Below, piece after piece: positions 46,538-55,800 of a stretch of DNA of 64,000 bases (positions are counted from its first letter, which is position 1; each line of letters begins with the position of its first letter). The notes beneath the pieces were generated by a model. That model was not told the origin of the DNA. It did not search any database and saw nothing but the letters and a program-made list of their open reading frames with translations. The stretch lies in contig JADKAW010000050.1 of NCBI GenBank assembly GCA_016719055.1, positions 1 to 64,000 on the forward strand. The letters are read 5' to 3'. A program made the position numbers and the translations under genes. Source of the DNA: Candidatus Rhodoferax mariagerensis. GTDB lineage: Bacteria > Pseudomonadota > Gammaproteobacteria > Burkholderiales > Burkholderiaceae_C.

Positions 46538-47407
46538 TCACTGCGCCCACTCGTATTTCAGCGATGTCACGGTGCCATGAAAGTAGGGCCTGCGCCCATC
46601 AGGGTGCACCCACGCCACCTCGCCAGTCAGGGGCACCAGGATGCCCTCGCGCACTTGATAGTTGGACCAGCGGCCCTCCCACGGCAGCATCACCATGTCT
46701 TTGCCCGAGCCTGCACCCCGGGCTTCGGCGTGAAACGAATCGATCAAGCCGGCAGCGCTAAACTTGAACAGCAGCGTGAGCGTGATCGGGCCATCCGCAA
46801 GTGTTGCGATGGCAGAACTGTCGTCCACTGCTGCCCATTGCACGCCCTGGCTGGGCAGCAGCGCGCTGGGGTACCACGCGGCTTCTGCAAAAAAGCGCAT
46901 GAATTCGCCGCGCGCAATCTCGCCTCCGCCACTCATGTTCGCAACCGGAAACACGCCCAATACCGCGGCGTGCAGCAGGCCCCGGCCTGCGACATAGCTG
47001 TCAACCACGCTGGCTGTCACGCTAGGAAACATGAACACCAGGGCATCCCACACAAAACCCGGACGGTGGGTGACAACGCGCTGGCGTGAGATGAATGGTT
47101 TCCAGCGTTGAGCAGTGGCCGACAGGTTGATGCGGCCACAGAGTTCAAGCGTGGCCGCCGTGATGATGGGCTGGTCCACTTTCAACACTGCAAGAAAATA
47201 GCGTTGCACCGGAGCGGGCAAACCCACCAGCTCGCGCGCGTCAAAACGCGCCGAGCCCGCCGCCGAGCTGATCGTGCGTGCTGCGTCTAACTTGCGCGTC
47301 AGCACTCGCGTGCGCGCTTTCCACCGGCAGGCCCCATACCTGGACAGACCCAAAATGGCGAGTCCCAGCAGACCCGCCCCGATTCCGATACCAAGCAACC
47401 AGTTCAT
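46538..47407 (-). CDS. DUF6544-like membrane-anchored protein
   Basis: 289 residues with one amino-terminal helix (LLGIGIGAGLLGLAILGLSR). The soluble part has RARELVGLPAPVQRYFLAVL-like sequence (DARELVGLPAPVQRYF), WKPFISRQRVVTHRPGFVWD, DSYVAGRGLLHAAVLGVFPV and GEFMRFFAEAAWYPSALLPS, which match the DUF6544 family as I remember it. Such proteins are found near stress genes; no function is known. It is convergent with the BON gene. Confidence 0.7.
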   Translation of the reverse strand: MNWLLGIGIGAGLLGLAILGLSRYGACRWKARTRVLTRKLDAARTISSAAGSARFDARELVGLPAPVQRYFLAVLKVDQPIITAATLELCGRINLSATAQRWKPFISRQRVVTHRPGFVWDALVFMFPSVTASVVDSYVAGRGLLHAAVLGVFPVANMSGGGEIARGEFMRFFAEAAWYPSALLPSQGVQWAAVDDSSAIATLADGPITLTLLFKFSAAGLIDSFHAEARGAGSGKDMVMLPWEGRWSNYQVREGILVPLTGEVAWVHPDGRRPYFHGTVTSLKYEWAQ

Positions 47408-47541
47408 CGGTGCTCCCTTGTTTCAAATCACCTGTGGTCCAGCCCGCGCCACTTTGATCAGCCAACACAGCCGTGTCAGATCGTGCATCCTGACGTGAGC
47501 CAATGGGGTGGAAAATTTGATGCTGGACAGCACCACACACC

Positions 47542-47577
47542 AAAAAAAAGGACGGTGGCGCTCGTCAGCCACCGCCC
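47542..47577 (-). terminator. Intrinsic terminator for the YXWGXW gene
   Basis: Read on the minus strand, GCGGTGGC pairs with GCCACCGT around an eight-base loop and is followed by CCTTTTTTTT. It lies about 35 bases after the stop at 47611. Confidence 0.8.
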
Positions 47578-47610
47578 GGCGTCAAAAGACAAATCTGTAG
47601 ATTGCCTGCA

Positions 47611-48027
47611 TCAAGGGCGTGGGCCCTTGCCGGGCTGTTCGTCCCAGGGGCCACGCGGTGGCGACATGGCATGAGGCTTCTTTGCTTTCTGAAATTTTTG
47701 CGTTTGAGGTTGCCTGGCGGCGTTGTCGCGCGCCCAGCTTCCCGGCTGGCGGTAATAGCTGTTGCCACGCTGTTCCCAACGGTCGGGCTCCCAGCGGTAG
47801 CCGGTGCGCTGCATCACTGAGCGCCCGCGAATCCAGATGTGCTGGTCGTGGTTCCAGGCCCAGTAACCGGGTGCCCAGACGAAGCCTTGCTGCAGCGCAG
47901 GCACTGGCTCATAAATTGGTGCCGGCGGTCCAACGTTGATGCTGAAGCGGACCTGCGCTAGCGACGCAGTGCCAGCGGCCAGTGACAAAGAAAGCAACAG
48001 GCCTTGAGCCAGACGACTGAGTTTCAT
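47611..48027 (-). CDS. Exported YXWGXW-type repeat protein
   Basis: 138 residues from ATG 48027. A signal peptide (LAQGLLLSLSLAAGTASLAQ) is followed by aromatic strands WAPGYWAWNHDQHIWIRG and YRWEPDRWEQRGNSYYRQPG, the repeat pattern of small secreted YXWGXW proteins. The tail is basic and Pro/Gln-rich. Periplasmic or surface location is likely; the role is unknown. It has its own terminator and is divergent from the cardiolipin synthase-like gene. Confidence 0.8.
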   Translation of the reverse strand: MKLSRLAQGLLLSLSLAAGTASLAQVRFSINVGPPAPIYEPVPALQQGFVWAPGYWAWNHDQHIWIRGRSVMQRTGYRWEPDRWEQRGNSYYRQPGSWARDNAARQPQTQKFQKAKKPHAMSPPRGPWDEQPGKGPRP

Positions 48028-48128
48028 AGAGACCTTTAGGTTGTGTGAGTGCTGCCATGTTCGCAGTGGCGTCAGCCGCCGTCGGTACGCCAGCACACTG
48101 AACCAGACTGAACTCCCCACTAGGCTCA

Positions 48129-49544
48129 ATGCGTACTACAGCGCATGCCATGTCACACCTTTTCCTGCAGCCCCACGCCATTGCCCTGGCAGCTTGGTGC
48201 CTGTTTGGCACTGCGGGTTGTGCCGACCTGCCCGACACCCAGGCGATTTTGCAGCGTCATACCGCCCAGGCCGCGCGCTTTGAAAACGCCCGCGGCCCGC
48301 TCTCATTGCAAAAAAGCGCCGCTGTCCTGGCCGAACTCAAGCGCCGCTCTGGCGACATCGACATCCTGGAAAAGCAGATAGCGCTGGAGCAGGCCATCAA
48401 CGACAGCCCGCTGACGCTGGGCAACAAGGCCACCCTGCTGCAAGACGGCCCAAGCACCTATGCTGCCATGTTTGGCGCTATTGGCCAGGCGCAGGACCAC
48501 ATCAATCTGGAGTCCTACATCATTGAAGACGATGCCGTGGGCCGGGAGTTTTCAGAGCTGCTGCTGGCGCAACAGCGCCGGGGCGTTCAGGTCAACCTGA
48601 TTTATGACAGCGTGGGCGGCTTCAACACCCCCAGGCTGTTTTTTGACCGCCTGACACAAGCCGGCGTGGCGGTGCTGGAGTTCAACCCGGTGAACCCTCT
48701 GGCAGCACGCGGGCCGTGGCTGATCAACAACCGGGACCATCGCAAGCTGCTGATTGTGGATGGGCGCATCGCGTTCATTGGGGGCATCAACATCAGCAGC
48801 GTTTACTCGTCGGGCTCGATCATCCGGCGGGCGTCAAAAGCACGGGTGACCAACAGCTCCTGGCGCGACACCGACCTTCAGATTGAAGGCCCGGTGGTGG
48901 CTGAGTTCCAAAAACTCTTTCTGCAAACCTGGGAAAAACAACATGGCCAGCCGCTGGCGGAAAAAAACTATTTTCCAAAGCTTGACCGCATTGGCAACGA
49001 CATCATTCGCACCATCGGCAGCACGCCGGACGACCCCTATAGCCTGATCTATCTGACGCTGCTGTCCGCCATTGGCAACGCCGAGAAGCAGGTGTTTTTG
49101 ACCAATGCCTACTTTGTGCCAGACCCGCAATTGCTCAAGGCACTGACTGATGCGGCTGCTCGTGGTGTGGATGTGCGCCTGGTGCTGCCCAGCCACAGTG
49201 ATTCGTCGCTGGTGTTTCATGCCGGGCGCGCCCACTATGGCGGTTTGCTGGCGGGTGGCGTGCACATTTATGAGCGACAAGGAGCGTTTTTGCATGCCAA
49301 GACCGCGGTGATTGACGGGGTCTGGTCCACCGTGGGGTCCGCCAACCTGGACTGGCGCAGTTTCATGGACAACGATGAGGTCAACGCGGTGCTTCTTGGG
49401 CGCGACTTTGCCATGCAAATGACCACCATGTTCGCCCGGGACATGGCCGCATCACAAGCCATTGAACCCCTCACCTGGCCGCAGCGGCCGCTGCACTTCA
49501 AGCTCAGGGAATGGCTGGCCCAGCTGCTGGCGCGCTGGCTCTAG
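48129..49544 (+). CDS. Phospholipase D family cardiolipin synthase-like lipoprotein (ClsC type)
   Basis: 471 residues. A hydrophobic start with lipobox-like FGTAGC (Cys31) suggests membrane anchoring. Two HKD motifs are complete: H204/K206/D211 in DHRKLLIVDGRIAFIGGINI and H389/K391/D396 in FLHAKTAVIDGVWSTVGSAN. The sequence around them (NPVNPLAARGPWLINNRDHR, FLTNAYFVPDPQLL) resembles ClsC and YmdC-neighbour enzymes that make cardiolipin from phosphatidylglycerol and phosphatidylethanolamine. Start ATG 48129. Its place between BON genes fits a role in envelope adaptation. Confidence 0.85.
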   Translation: MRTTAHAMSHLFLQPHAIALAAWCLFGTAGCADLPDTQAILQRHTAQAARFENARGPLSLQKSAAVLAELKRRSGDIDILEKQIALEQAINDSPLTLGNKATLLQDGPSTYAAMFGAIGQAQDHINLESYIIEDDAVGREFSELLLAQQRRGVQVNLIYDSVGGFNTPRLFFDRLTQAGVAVLEFNPVNPLAARGPWLINNRDHRKLLIVDGRIAFIGGINISSVYSSGSIIRRASKARVTNSSWRDTDLQIEGPVVAEFQKLFLQTWEKQHGQPLAEKNYFPKLDRIGNDIIRTIGSTPDDPYSLIYLTLLSAIGNAEKQVFLTNAYFVPDPQLLKALTDAAARGVDVRLVLPSHSDSSLVFHAGRAHYGGLLAGGVHIYERQGAFLHAKTAVIDGVWSTVGSANLDWRSFMDNDEVNAVLLGRDFAMQMTTMFARDMAASQAIEPLTWPQRPLHFKLREWLAQLLARWL

Positions 49545-49653
49545 CCCAGGCGTGTTGGTTCGCCATCGCACAGACGCTTGCGCCACACCAGCGCACAGTC
49601 AGCGTTTCCTAGCTTCTGGTTTTGGTGTGTTGGCCGGGGCGCGGGCGGGGGGG

Positions 49654-49722
<69 letters not shown>

Positions 49723-49755
49723 CCCGGCCGGGGCTTTTTAACTGGAGAATTTTTA

Positions 49756-50334
49756 ATGAACAACCCCCTGGGCCTGCGAATTCTGACCACCACCATCGCG
49801 GGGGTCATGACCATCTCAATGGTCGCCTGCAACAAGCCCGCCGACAGCACCGGCGCGCCGGCCCCCAACATCACCGTGGGCACCGAAATTGACGACAGCG
49901 TGGTTACCACACGCGTCAAATCTGCCATGCTGGAAGACGCCGACATCAAGAGTTTTGACATCAAGGTAGAAACCCGCAAGGGCGAAGTCATGCTAAGTGG
50001 TTTTGTCGACAACCAGACCCAGATGGACCGCGCCACAACGCTGACGCGCACCATCGAAGGCGTCAAGTCGCTCGACAACAAGATCATCCTGAAAGATGGC
50101 GCAACCACTGTGGGCAACAAGCTCGACGACAGCGTCATCACTACCCGGGTCAAGACCGCCCTGCTGGCAGACGCCAGCATCAAAAGCCTGGACGTCATGG
50201 TGGTGACCCGTAAGGGCGAGGTCCAGTTGAGCGGGTTTGTCAACAACCAGGGTCAGATTGACCGCGCCGTGGAAGTGGCCCGCGCCATTGAAGGCGTGAC
50301 CAAAGTCGGCAACGACATGAGTGTCAAAAAGTAA
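49756..50334 (+). CDS. Lipoprotein with two BON domains
   Basis: 192 residues from ATG 49756, with CTGGAG nine bases upstream. Lipobox TISMVACNK, then two BON domains of the same design: DDSVVTTRVKSAMLEDADIK with KGEVMLSGFVDNQTQMDRAT, and DDSVITTRVKTALLADASIK with KGEVQLSGFVNNQGQIDRAV. This is the OsmY/DolP arrangement; these periplasmic proteins bind phospholipid and help under osmotic stress. The promoter region lies in or beyond the poly-G tract, so regulation cannot be judged. Confidence 0.88.
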   Translation: MNNPLGLRILTTTIAGVMTISMVACNKPADSTGAPAPNITVGTEIDDSVVTTRVKSAMLEDADIKSFDIKVETRKGEVMLSGFVDNQTQMDRATTLTRTIEGVKSLDNKIILKDGATTVGNKLDDSVITTRVKTALLADASIKSLDVMVVTRKGEVQLSGFVNNQGQIDRAVEVARAIEGVTKVGNDMSVKK

Positions 50335-50359
50335 AGCCTGGTCCGGACAGGGTAAAACA

Positions 50360-51100
50360 CTAGCGACGGTGCACGTCGCTCAGCAACCGGTCCAGCTCTT
50401 TCTTGACCACGCCATAACACTCACAGGCGCTTGCCTCAAGGCCGGCGCGGCTCAGCACACCAATGTGGCCGCGCCGGTAACGAATGTAGCCCGCTGCCTG
50501 CAGCCGCCCGGCGGCGTCAGTGACGCTTTCGCGGCGCACGCCCAGCATGCTGGCCACCAGTTCCTGCGTCATGACCAGTTCGTGCGCTGCGGGTACCCGG
50601 TCCAGCGTCAGCAGCAGCCAGCGGCACAGTTGCTGCTCAACCGAATGGTGGCGGTTGCACACGGCGGTTTGCGCGGTTTGGGTCATCAGGGCTTGCGTGT
50701 AGCGCAGCAGCAGCCGCTGCAGCGTGCCGGCCTTGTTGAACTCTTGTTTCAGGGTATGGCGGTCCAGGCGGTAGGCATGGCCGGCAGTTTGCACCACGGC
50801 CGAGCTTGACGTGGTGTCGCCGCCCATGAACAGGGATATGCCCACCACCCCTTCGTTGCCCACGCCAGCGGTTTCGGCCGAGGCTCCTGATTCGGTCACG
50901 TAATGCAGCGACACGATCGACGTGATGGGAAAAAAGGCGTGACGCATCTGGCTGCCGGGCTCGTACAGCATCTGGCCCAGCGCCAGCGGCACCAGTTCGA
51001 GCTGTGCGGCAATCGCCTCGAACTCTGGTGTCGGCAGGGCGGCCAGCAAATGGTTTTGGCTTGGCAGGTGGCCGTCAGCTTGGGGGGTGGGTGCATTCAT
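50360..51100 (-). CDS. Crp/Fnr-family transcriptional regulator
   Basis: 246 residues. The amino-terminal cyclic-nucleotide-like barrel (about 15-145) contains GQMLYEPGSQMRHAFFPITS and VGNEGVVGISLFMGG. The carboxyl HTH is ELVASMLGVRRESVTDAAGR LQAAGYIRY in two halves. No Fnr-type cysteine set is present, and the FFP..SIVSL pattern is that of a group often linked to stress regulators. Start overlaps the stop of the receiver-PAS gene by four bases, so it is the last gene of the signalling cluster. It is a likely output of that cluster. Confidence 0.88.
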   Translation of the reverse strand: MNAPTPQADGHLPSQNHLLAALPTPEFEAIAAQLELVPLALGQMLYEPGSQMRHAFFPITSIVSLHYVTESGASAETAGVGNEGVVGISLFMGGDTTSSSAVVQTAGHAYRLDRHTLKQEFNKAGTLQRLLLRYTQALMTQTAQTAVCNRHHSVEQQLCRWLLLTLDRVPAAHELVMTQELVASMLGVRRESVTDAAGRLQAAGYIRYRRGHIGVLSRAGLEASACECYGVVKKELDRLLSDVHRR

Positions 51101-51918
51101 GATCGGGCGGTAATTTCCAGGCCAATGCCCCGATAACCCACAAAACGACCGAGCCGGTCAAACATCGGCTCGCCGCTGACCTGAAATGTTTGCTGGGTGC
51201 CGTCCGGGCGCACGCGGTGAAACAAATAGTCCAGAAACGGTTGCCGCTGCGCAATGATGTTATGCAACTGCACCCGTTCGGCGTCGTTCCAACCGCTCGG
51301 TAGCTGGGGGTCGTCGTCCTGGTGCAGCGGGTCAACCTGCATGCCCAGCATCTCCAGTACCGGGCCAGACATCTTGGTGAACTGACCATCGGCGTCCTGC
51401 TCCCAGTACCAGTCAGAGGCCAGCTCGGTCAGGCTGCGGTAGCGCGCCTCGCTCTCGCGCAGCTCGGCGGTGCGCTCAGCCACGGTGGCTTCAAGTTCCA
51501 GGTTGTAGTTGGCCAGCTTTTTGTACAGCAGGCGCACCTCTAACATGTTGTGAATGCGCATCTTGACCTCGACCAAGTCAAACGGCTTGCTGATGAAGTC
51601 TTTGGCGCCGGCCTGCAAGGCTTGCAGCTTATGCCCGGGCTGGGCGGTCAGCACAATCACCGGCAGGTAACTCTCGGCGGTGTTGGTTTTAAGCCCCTCC
51701 ATCACGGCAAACCCGTCCATCACCGGCATTTGCAGGTCCAGCAGAATCAGGTCATAGCTGTTTTTTCGGTGCAGCGCGCACACCTCTTCGGGCTTCATGG
51801 TGGAACTGACATGCTCATAACCGGCATCGGCCAGCAACCGTTCAAGCAACTTCACGTTGGCTGCCTGGTCATCCACAATCAGAATGCTGGCGGCAAGAAT
51901 ATCAACTAACAGGTTCAT
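51097..51918 (-). CDS. Receiver-PAS response regulator
   Basis: 273 residues. The receiver domain (10-130) has the acidic pair DD (16-17), phosphorylated Asp61 in LILLDLQMPVMDGF, and FISKPFD. A short helix (YNLELEATVAERTAELRESE) joins it to a PAS domain (about 155-270: SLTELASDWYWEQDADGQFT, FRVRPDGTQ-like region, YRGIGLEIT). It has no DNA-binding or enzymatic output, so it probably relays to the kinase or the CheB proteins. AAGGAAACC precedes ATG 51918. Its receiver closely resembles that of the GGDEF-EAL protein at 54055-55800. Confidence 0.88.
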   Translation of the reverse strand: MNLLVDILAASILIVDDQAANVKLLERLLADAGYEHVSSTMKPEEVCALHRKNSYDLILLDLQMPVMDGFAVMEGLKTNTAESYLPVIVLTAQPGHKLQALQAGAKDFISKPFDLVEVKMRIHNMLEVRLLYKKLANYNLELEATVAERTAELRESEARYRSLTELASDWYWEQDADGQFTKMSGPVLEMLGMQVDPLHQDDDPQLPSGWNDAERVQLHNIIAQRQPFLDYLFHRVRPDGTQQTFQVSGEPMFDRLGRFVGYRGIGLEITARS

Positions 51919-51919
51919 G

Positions 51920-51959
51920 GGGTTTCCTTTTTTACTATTTTAATAGTAGCATCAAACCC
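51920..51959 (-). promoter_or_regulatory. Hairpin leader enclosing the ribosome-binding site
   Basis: On the minus strand, outer arms GGGTTT (51959-51954) and AAACCC (51925-51920) and inner arms TACTATT and AATAGTA (around 51948-51933, two-base loop) fold across the AAGGA of the receiver-PAS gene. The arrangement could mask the ribosome-binding site. Prediction only. Confidence 0.35.
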
Positions 51960-51988
51960 TTTATTCATAAGGGATGGAGTCTATTTTT

Positions 51989-52576
51989 TTATGAATTTGC
52001 AACGACATCCGGGTGGTGCTGGGCAATGCGCACGATTTGTTTGGCAATGTCTTCCGGCGACAGCACAAAGTCAATGCAGCCACTCTCAATGGCGCTCTCC
52101 GGCATGTCGGGTTGTTTGGCAGTGCTGAGCTTTTGCGCAATGCTGATGCCGCCCGCCTCGCGGATGCCGCACAGCGCGGCCGCACCATCACCGTCATAGC
52201 CCGACACAATCACGGCCACCACCTGGCCGCCCCAGTGCTGGGTGAGCGAGCGCAAAAACACCGTGATCACGTCCGGCCAGCCGTGCGGTTTGGAGATCGG
52301 CCTGAGGTGAAAGCAACCGTCTTCAACATGCAGGTCACGGTTGGATGGAATGATGTACACCTGGTTCGGCGCTACCACCAGGCCCTCGGTGATCAGAGCC
52401 ACCGGCATGCTGGAAAAGCGCAGCAATATCTCATGCAACCGGGTTGCCACCTGGGTCAGGTGGTTGACGATGACAATCGCCACGCCCATGTTGCAGGGCA
52501 GATGTTTCAGCAGCCGAATGTAGGCATCGAGCCCACCCGCCGAGCCACCCACACAAACGATCGGAAAACTGCTCAT
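51989..52576 (-). CDS. Stand-alone CheB-type methylesterase
   Basis: 195 residues comprising only a CheB catalytic domain; the receiver found in chemotaxis CheB is absent. The triad is Ser12 in CVGGSAGGLDAY, His39 in VIVNHLTQ and Asp130 in VSGYDGDGAAAL. Such stand-alone domains are usually found with CheR and PAS kinases in sensory systems unlike classical chemotaxis; the matching CheB-CheR protein is encoded at 61462. The start overlaps the kinase stop (ATGA). Likely removes methyl groups from, or deamidates, a sensor partner. Confidence 0.85.
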   Translation of the reverse strand: MSSFPIVCVGGSAGGLDAYIRLLKHLPCNMGVAIVIVNHLTQVATRLHEILLRFSSMPVALITEGLVVAPNQVYIIPSNRDLHVEDGCFHLRPISKPHGWPDVITVFLRSLTQHWGGQVVAVIVSGYDGDGAAALCGIREAGGISIAQKLSTAKQPDMPESAIESGCIDFVLSPEDIAKQIVRIAQHHPDVVANS

Positions 52577-53922
52577 GACGCCTTGCCGGTCAGCGCCAGG
52601 TCAAACCAGAACACACTGCCCTCGCCCACGGTGCTGTGCACACCCATGGTGCCGCCCATCAGTTCCACCAGCCGTTTGCTGACCGCCAGGCCAATGCCGG
52701 TGCCCTCTTGCGGGCCGGTTTCCTGGCCCAGCCGGTTAAAGGGCTGGAACAGTTGCGCCACTTGCCCAGGCGCCAAGCCCAGGCCGCTGTCCTTGACGCT
52801 GATGCGCACCCGCGCTGCCGAGTGCAGGCTCCAGGCCACCTCTACCGTGCCCTGCGCCCGGTTGTATTTGATGGCGTTGCTCAGCAGATTGATCAGCACC
52901 TGCTTGAAGCGACGCCGGTCGGCATGCACCGTGCAATCCTGCTCATCGGGTGGAAAGTTGATCTGGATGCCGCGGTTAGCGGCTTGCGGGGCAATCATGG
53001 TCTGGCAGTCCTGCAACATCTCGGCCAGTGACTCCACACCCATGGTCAGCGCTGGCGTGCTGGCCTCAATGCTCGCCAGGTCCAAAATTTCATTGACCAG
53101 CGCCAGCAGATACCAGCCGCCGTGCAAAATTTGGTCGATGGACGACTTTTGCGCCGGGGTTGGGGTCGGCGTGCCAGCGTCCATCAGTTGGGCAAAACCC
53201 AAAATGGCATTGAGTGGCGAGCGCAGCTCATGGCTCATGTTGGCCAGAAAATCAGACTTGGCGGCGTTGGCCTTGTCGGCCACCATGCGGGTGCGTTCCA
53301 GCTCGACAGTGCGCGCCTGAAGCTCGCCGTCGAGTTGCTTGCGTTCGCTGATGTCCTTGAACATGACACGCAGCGTGCGGGCACCCTGCGGTCCGTGCGC
53401 CAGATTGACCGCCAAGCCAACCCAGATGGGAGCCTGGTTGACTTTGATCATCTGCAATTCACAGGACTGGGTTTGCCCGGATACGTTCACCTGCTGGCAG
53501 CACTGCTGGTACAGAAGCTGTTGCGCCCTGGGCATGAAGCGGGTCAGCGAGCGCTTCACCAGCGCACTGCGCGACAGGCCCAGCAGGGTGGCCGCAGTCA
53601 GGTTGGCCTCCAGAACCAGGCCTTCTTCATTGACGGTACAGTAGCCCACCGGGGCCATGTCGTACAGGTCAAAGTAGCGTTCGCGGGCCATTGCAAGCTC
53701 CTCCTGCACGCGGCGAAGTTCCTCGTTTTGCAGCTCCAGTTCGACCTGGTGCACGCGCAGCTCATGAAACAGCAGCTGGGCATCCTCAGGCCTCATCTCG
53801 CGGGTGATGTGCAGCGGCAGTTCGACTTTCATGCGATGACTGTCCTCGGCGCGACGGCGCAGTGACCGCAGGTCGCTGACCGACAGCACGATGTCAGGGA
53901 TGTCCCGGTCAGGTATGCTCAT
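52573..53922 (-). CDS. Soluble PAS histidine kinase
   Basis: 449 residues from ATG 53922; an ATG at 53946 would add eight. A coiled-coil stretch (LQNEELRRVQEELAMARERY) precedes a PAS domain (YDMAPVGYCTVNEEGLVLEA, WVGLAVNLAHG). A second helix leads to the HisKA region with the phospho-acceptor His in ANMSHELRSPLNAILGFAQL. The ATPase domain has NLLSNAIKYN, DSGLGLAPGQ and GTGIGLAVSKRL. No membrane segment, so it senses an internal signal. The stop overlaps the CheB start. Candidate phosphodonor for the two receiver proteins. Confidence 0.9.
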   Translation of the reverse strand: MSIPDRDIPDIVLSVSDLRSLRRRAEDSHRMKVELPLHITREMRPEDAQLLFHELRVHQVELELQNEELRRVQEELAMARERYFDLYDMAPVGYCTVNEEGLVLEANLTAATLLGLSRSALVKRSLTRFMPRAQQLLYQQCCQQVNVSGQTQSCELQMIKVNQAPIWVGLAVNLAHGPQGARTLRVMFKDISERKQLDGELQARTVELERTRMVADKANAAKSDFLANMSHELRSPLNAILGFAQLMDAGTPTPTPAQKSSIDQILHGGWYLLALVNEILDLASIEASTPALTMGVESLAEMLQDCQTMIAPQAANRGIQINFPPDEQDCTVHADRRRFKQVLINLLSNAIKYNRAQGTVEVAWSLHSAARVRISVKDSGLGLAPGQVAQLFQPFNRLGQETGPQEGTGIGLAVSKRLVELMGGTMGVHSTVGEGSVFWFDLALTGKAS

Positions 53923-54054
53923 GGCTGCTCTCGCTGGTTGAGCCATTGTGAGCCCAAACTGGCCCGCAGCGTGCCAAACGCCTGATGCTGTGCACGGTTT
54001 GTGCCGACCGCAGCCCTGAAATGCTCCTGAAAATATAGCTTGTAGTGCATGATG

Positions 54055-55800
54055 TTAAAGGGCTGGAGCCTGATTTGTCTTATAAAGCATGTTGAGCTCA
54101 GAAGCCGGCAAGGCTGGCGCAAAAAAATTGCCCTGAAAGGCCTGGCAGCCCAGCTCGGCAAAAAAGTCGCGCTGCGCCGCGCTCTCCACACCCTCGACGA
54201 TCACCGGCAAACCCAGGCTGGCACCCAGCGCCACGATGGCCCGCGCAATCACTGCCGCGCCAGCATCGCTCAACACCGTCTGCACCATGGCCTGGTCTAC
54301 CTTGATCTGCCCCAGCGGCAAGCGCTTGAGGTAAGCCAGCGAGGCAAAGCCGGCACCAAAATTGTCCAGACAAATACCGACCCCGGCGACCCGCACAGCG
54401 GTCATCTTGGCGATCACATCTTCGACATTGTTGAGCAGCGTCCCCTCGGTCAGTTCCAGCGTCAGGCGCTGCGCCGGAGCCGCGCTGTCTTGCACGATGC
54501 GGATCACTTTGGCGACAAAGTCGGCCTGTGCCAATTGGCAGGCACCCACGTTCACCACCAATGTCCAGTGCGCCGTTTGCGGGTCCTTGGCCCAGGCCAT
54601 TAGCTGCTGGCAGGCGGTCTCCAAGACCCAGTCGGCCAGCGGCAGGATCACGCCGGTTTCTTCGGCCAATGGCAAAAACTCTCTCGGCACCATCAGGCCA
54701 TGCTGTGGATGGTTCCAGCGCAGCAGCGCCTCAGCGCCGACCAGTTGGTCCCGGGTATCGACCTGGATCTGGTAATACAACTCAAATTCGCCGGCAGCCA
54801 AGGCGCGATGTATGTCGCTTGCCAAACTGTCCTGAACCTGCACCTGTGTCCGCATCCCCGGGTCAAAAATGCACAGTTGGTTGCGGCCTATCGACTTGGC
54901 ACGGTACATGGCCAGATCGGCTTTCTTCAGCAGGCTCCCAATCGGTTCCTGGTCACCCCGAAAAACGACGATACCGATGCTGACCGTGTTGCTGTAGGCG
55001 TGGCCGTTGAGGCTGTAGCTTTGATCCAGCGCCAGCAAAATCTTGCTGGCAATACGCTCGGCCTGCTTGGCAGCCTCTTCCGGGCTAAGGCTCAAGGCAT
55101 CCTGCAACACCACAAACTCGTCACCCCCCAAGCGCGCCACGCTGTCGCCTTCACGCAGACACGACTGCAAGCGCCCGGCCACCTGCTGCAACAGCAGGTC
55201 GCCTGCGTCATGGCCGAGCGTGTCGTTGACCTGCTTGAAATGGTCCAGGTCCAGAAACATCAGCGCACAGTGATTGCCGGCGCGCGCCGAGGACCGCCTT
55301 GACTGCTGCAACCGGTCCAGCAGCAAGCGCCGATTGGGCAAGCCCGTCAGCCCGTCATGCAGCGCCTCCGACTCCAGCGCTGTGACCGCATGCGCCAGTT
55401 TTTTGTACCTTAGCCGCACTTCGATCATGTTGTGAATGCGGGTTTTGAGCTCAACCACATCGAACGGTTTGGCAATGAAGTCTTTGGCACCGCCCGACAA
55501 GGCACGCAGTTTGTAGCCTGGCTGAACCGTGATCGCCAGCACCGGCAGGTAACCCCCGGGCTCAAGTCCCTGCAATGCCTCCATCACCTCAAACCCGTCC
55601 ATGCCCGGCATTTGCAGGTCCAGCAGGATCAGGTCGTAGCGGTGGTGGCGGTGCAGGTCGTATACCGCCAGCGGGTCGCAGGTGCCGGTAATGTTCAGGT
55701 AGCCAGCGCTTTCCAGCATTTGCTGCAACAGCAAGATGTTGGCTTGCTTGTCATCCACAATCAGGATGCGGGCGGCAAGAATCTCTGGGTTATCTGGCAT
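54055..55800 (-). CDS. Receiver-GGDEF-EAL c-di-GMP regulator, degenerate EAL
   Basis: 581 residues. Receiver (10-130) with Asp61 in LILLDLQMPGMDGF. The GGDEF domain has an intact active site (GGDEF 225-229) and an RxxD inhibition site (REGD 216-219) five residues ahead. The EAL domain keeps EALLRW (357-362) and Lys500, but the metal loop DDFGTG reads DNFGAG (479-484), losing one metal-binding Asp. Expected: phosphorylation-controlled diguanylate cyclase with weak or no phosphodiesterase activity. Its start lies 11 bases inside the end of the hybrid kinase gene, so they are coupled. Confidence 0.9.
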   Translation of the reverse strand: MPDNPEILAARILIVDDKQANILLLQQMLESAGYLNITGTCDPLAVYDLHRHHRYDLILLDLQMPGMDGFEVMEALQGLEPGGYLPVLAITVQPGYKLRALSGGAKDFIAKPFDVVELKTRIHNMIEVRLRYKKLAHAVTALESEALHDGLTGLPNRRLLLDRLQQSRRSSARAGNHCALMFLDLDHFKQVNDTLGHDAGDLLLQQVAGRLQSCLREGDSVARLGGDEFVVLQDALSLSPEEAAKQAERIASKILLALDQSYSLNGHAYSNTVSIGIVVFRGDQEPIGSLLKKADLAMYRAKSIGRNQLCIFDPGMRTQVQVQDSLASDIHRALAAGEFELYYQIQVDTRDQLVGAEALLRWNHPQHGLMVPREFLPLAEETGVILPLADWVLETACQQLMAWAKDPQTAHWTLVVNVGACQLAQADFVAKVIRIVQDSAAPAQRLTLELTEGTLLNNVEDVIAKMTAVRVAGVGICLDNFGAGFASLAYLKRLPLGQIKVDQAMVQTVLSDAGAAVIARAIVALGASLGLPVIVEGVESAAQRDFFAELGCQAFQGNFFAPALPASELNMLYKTNQAPAL

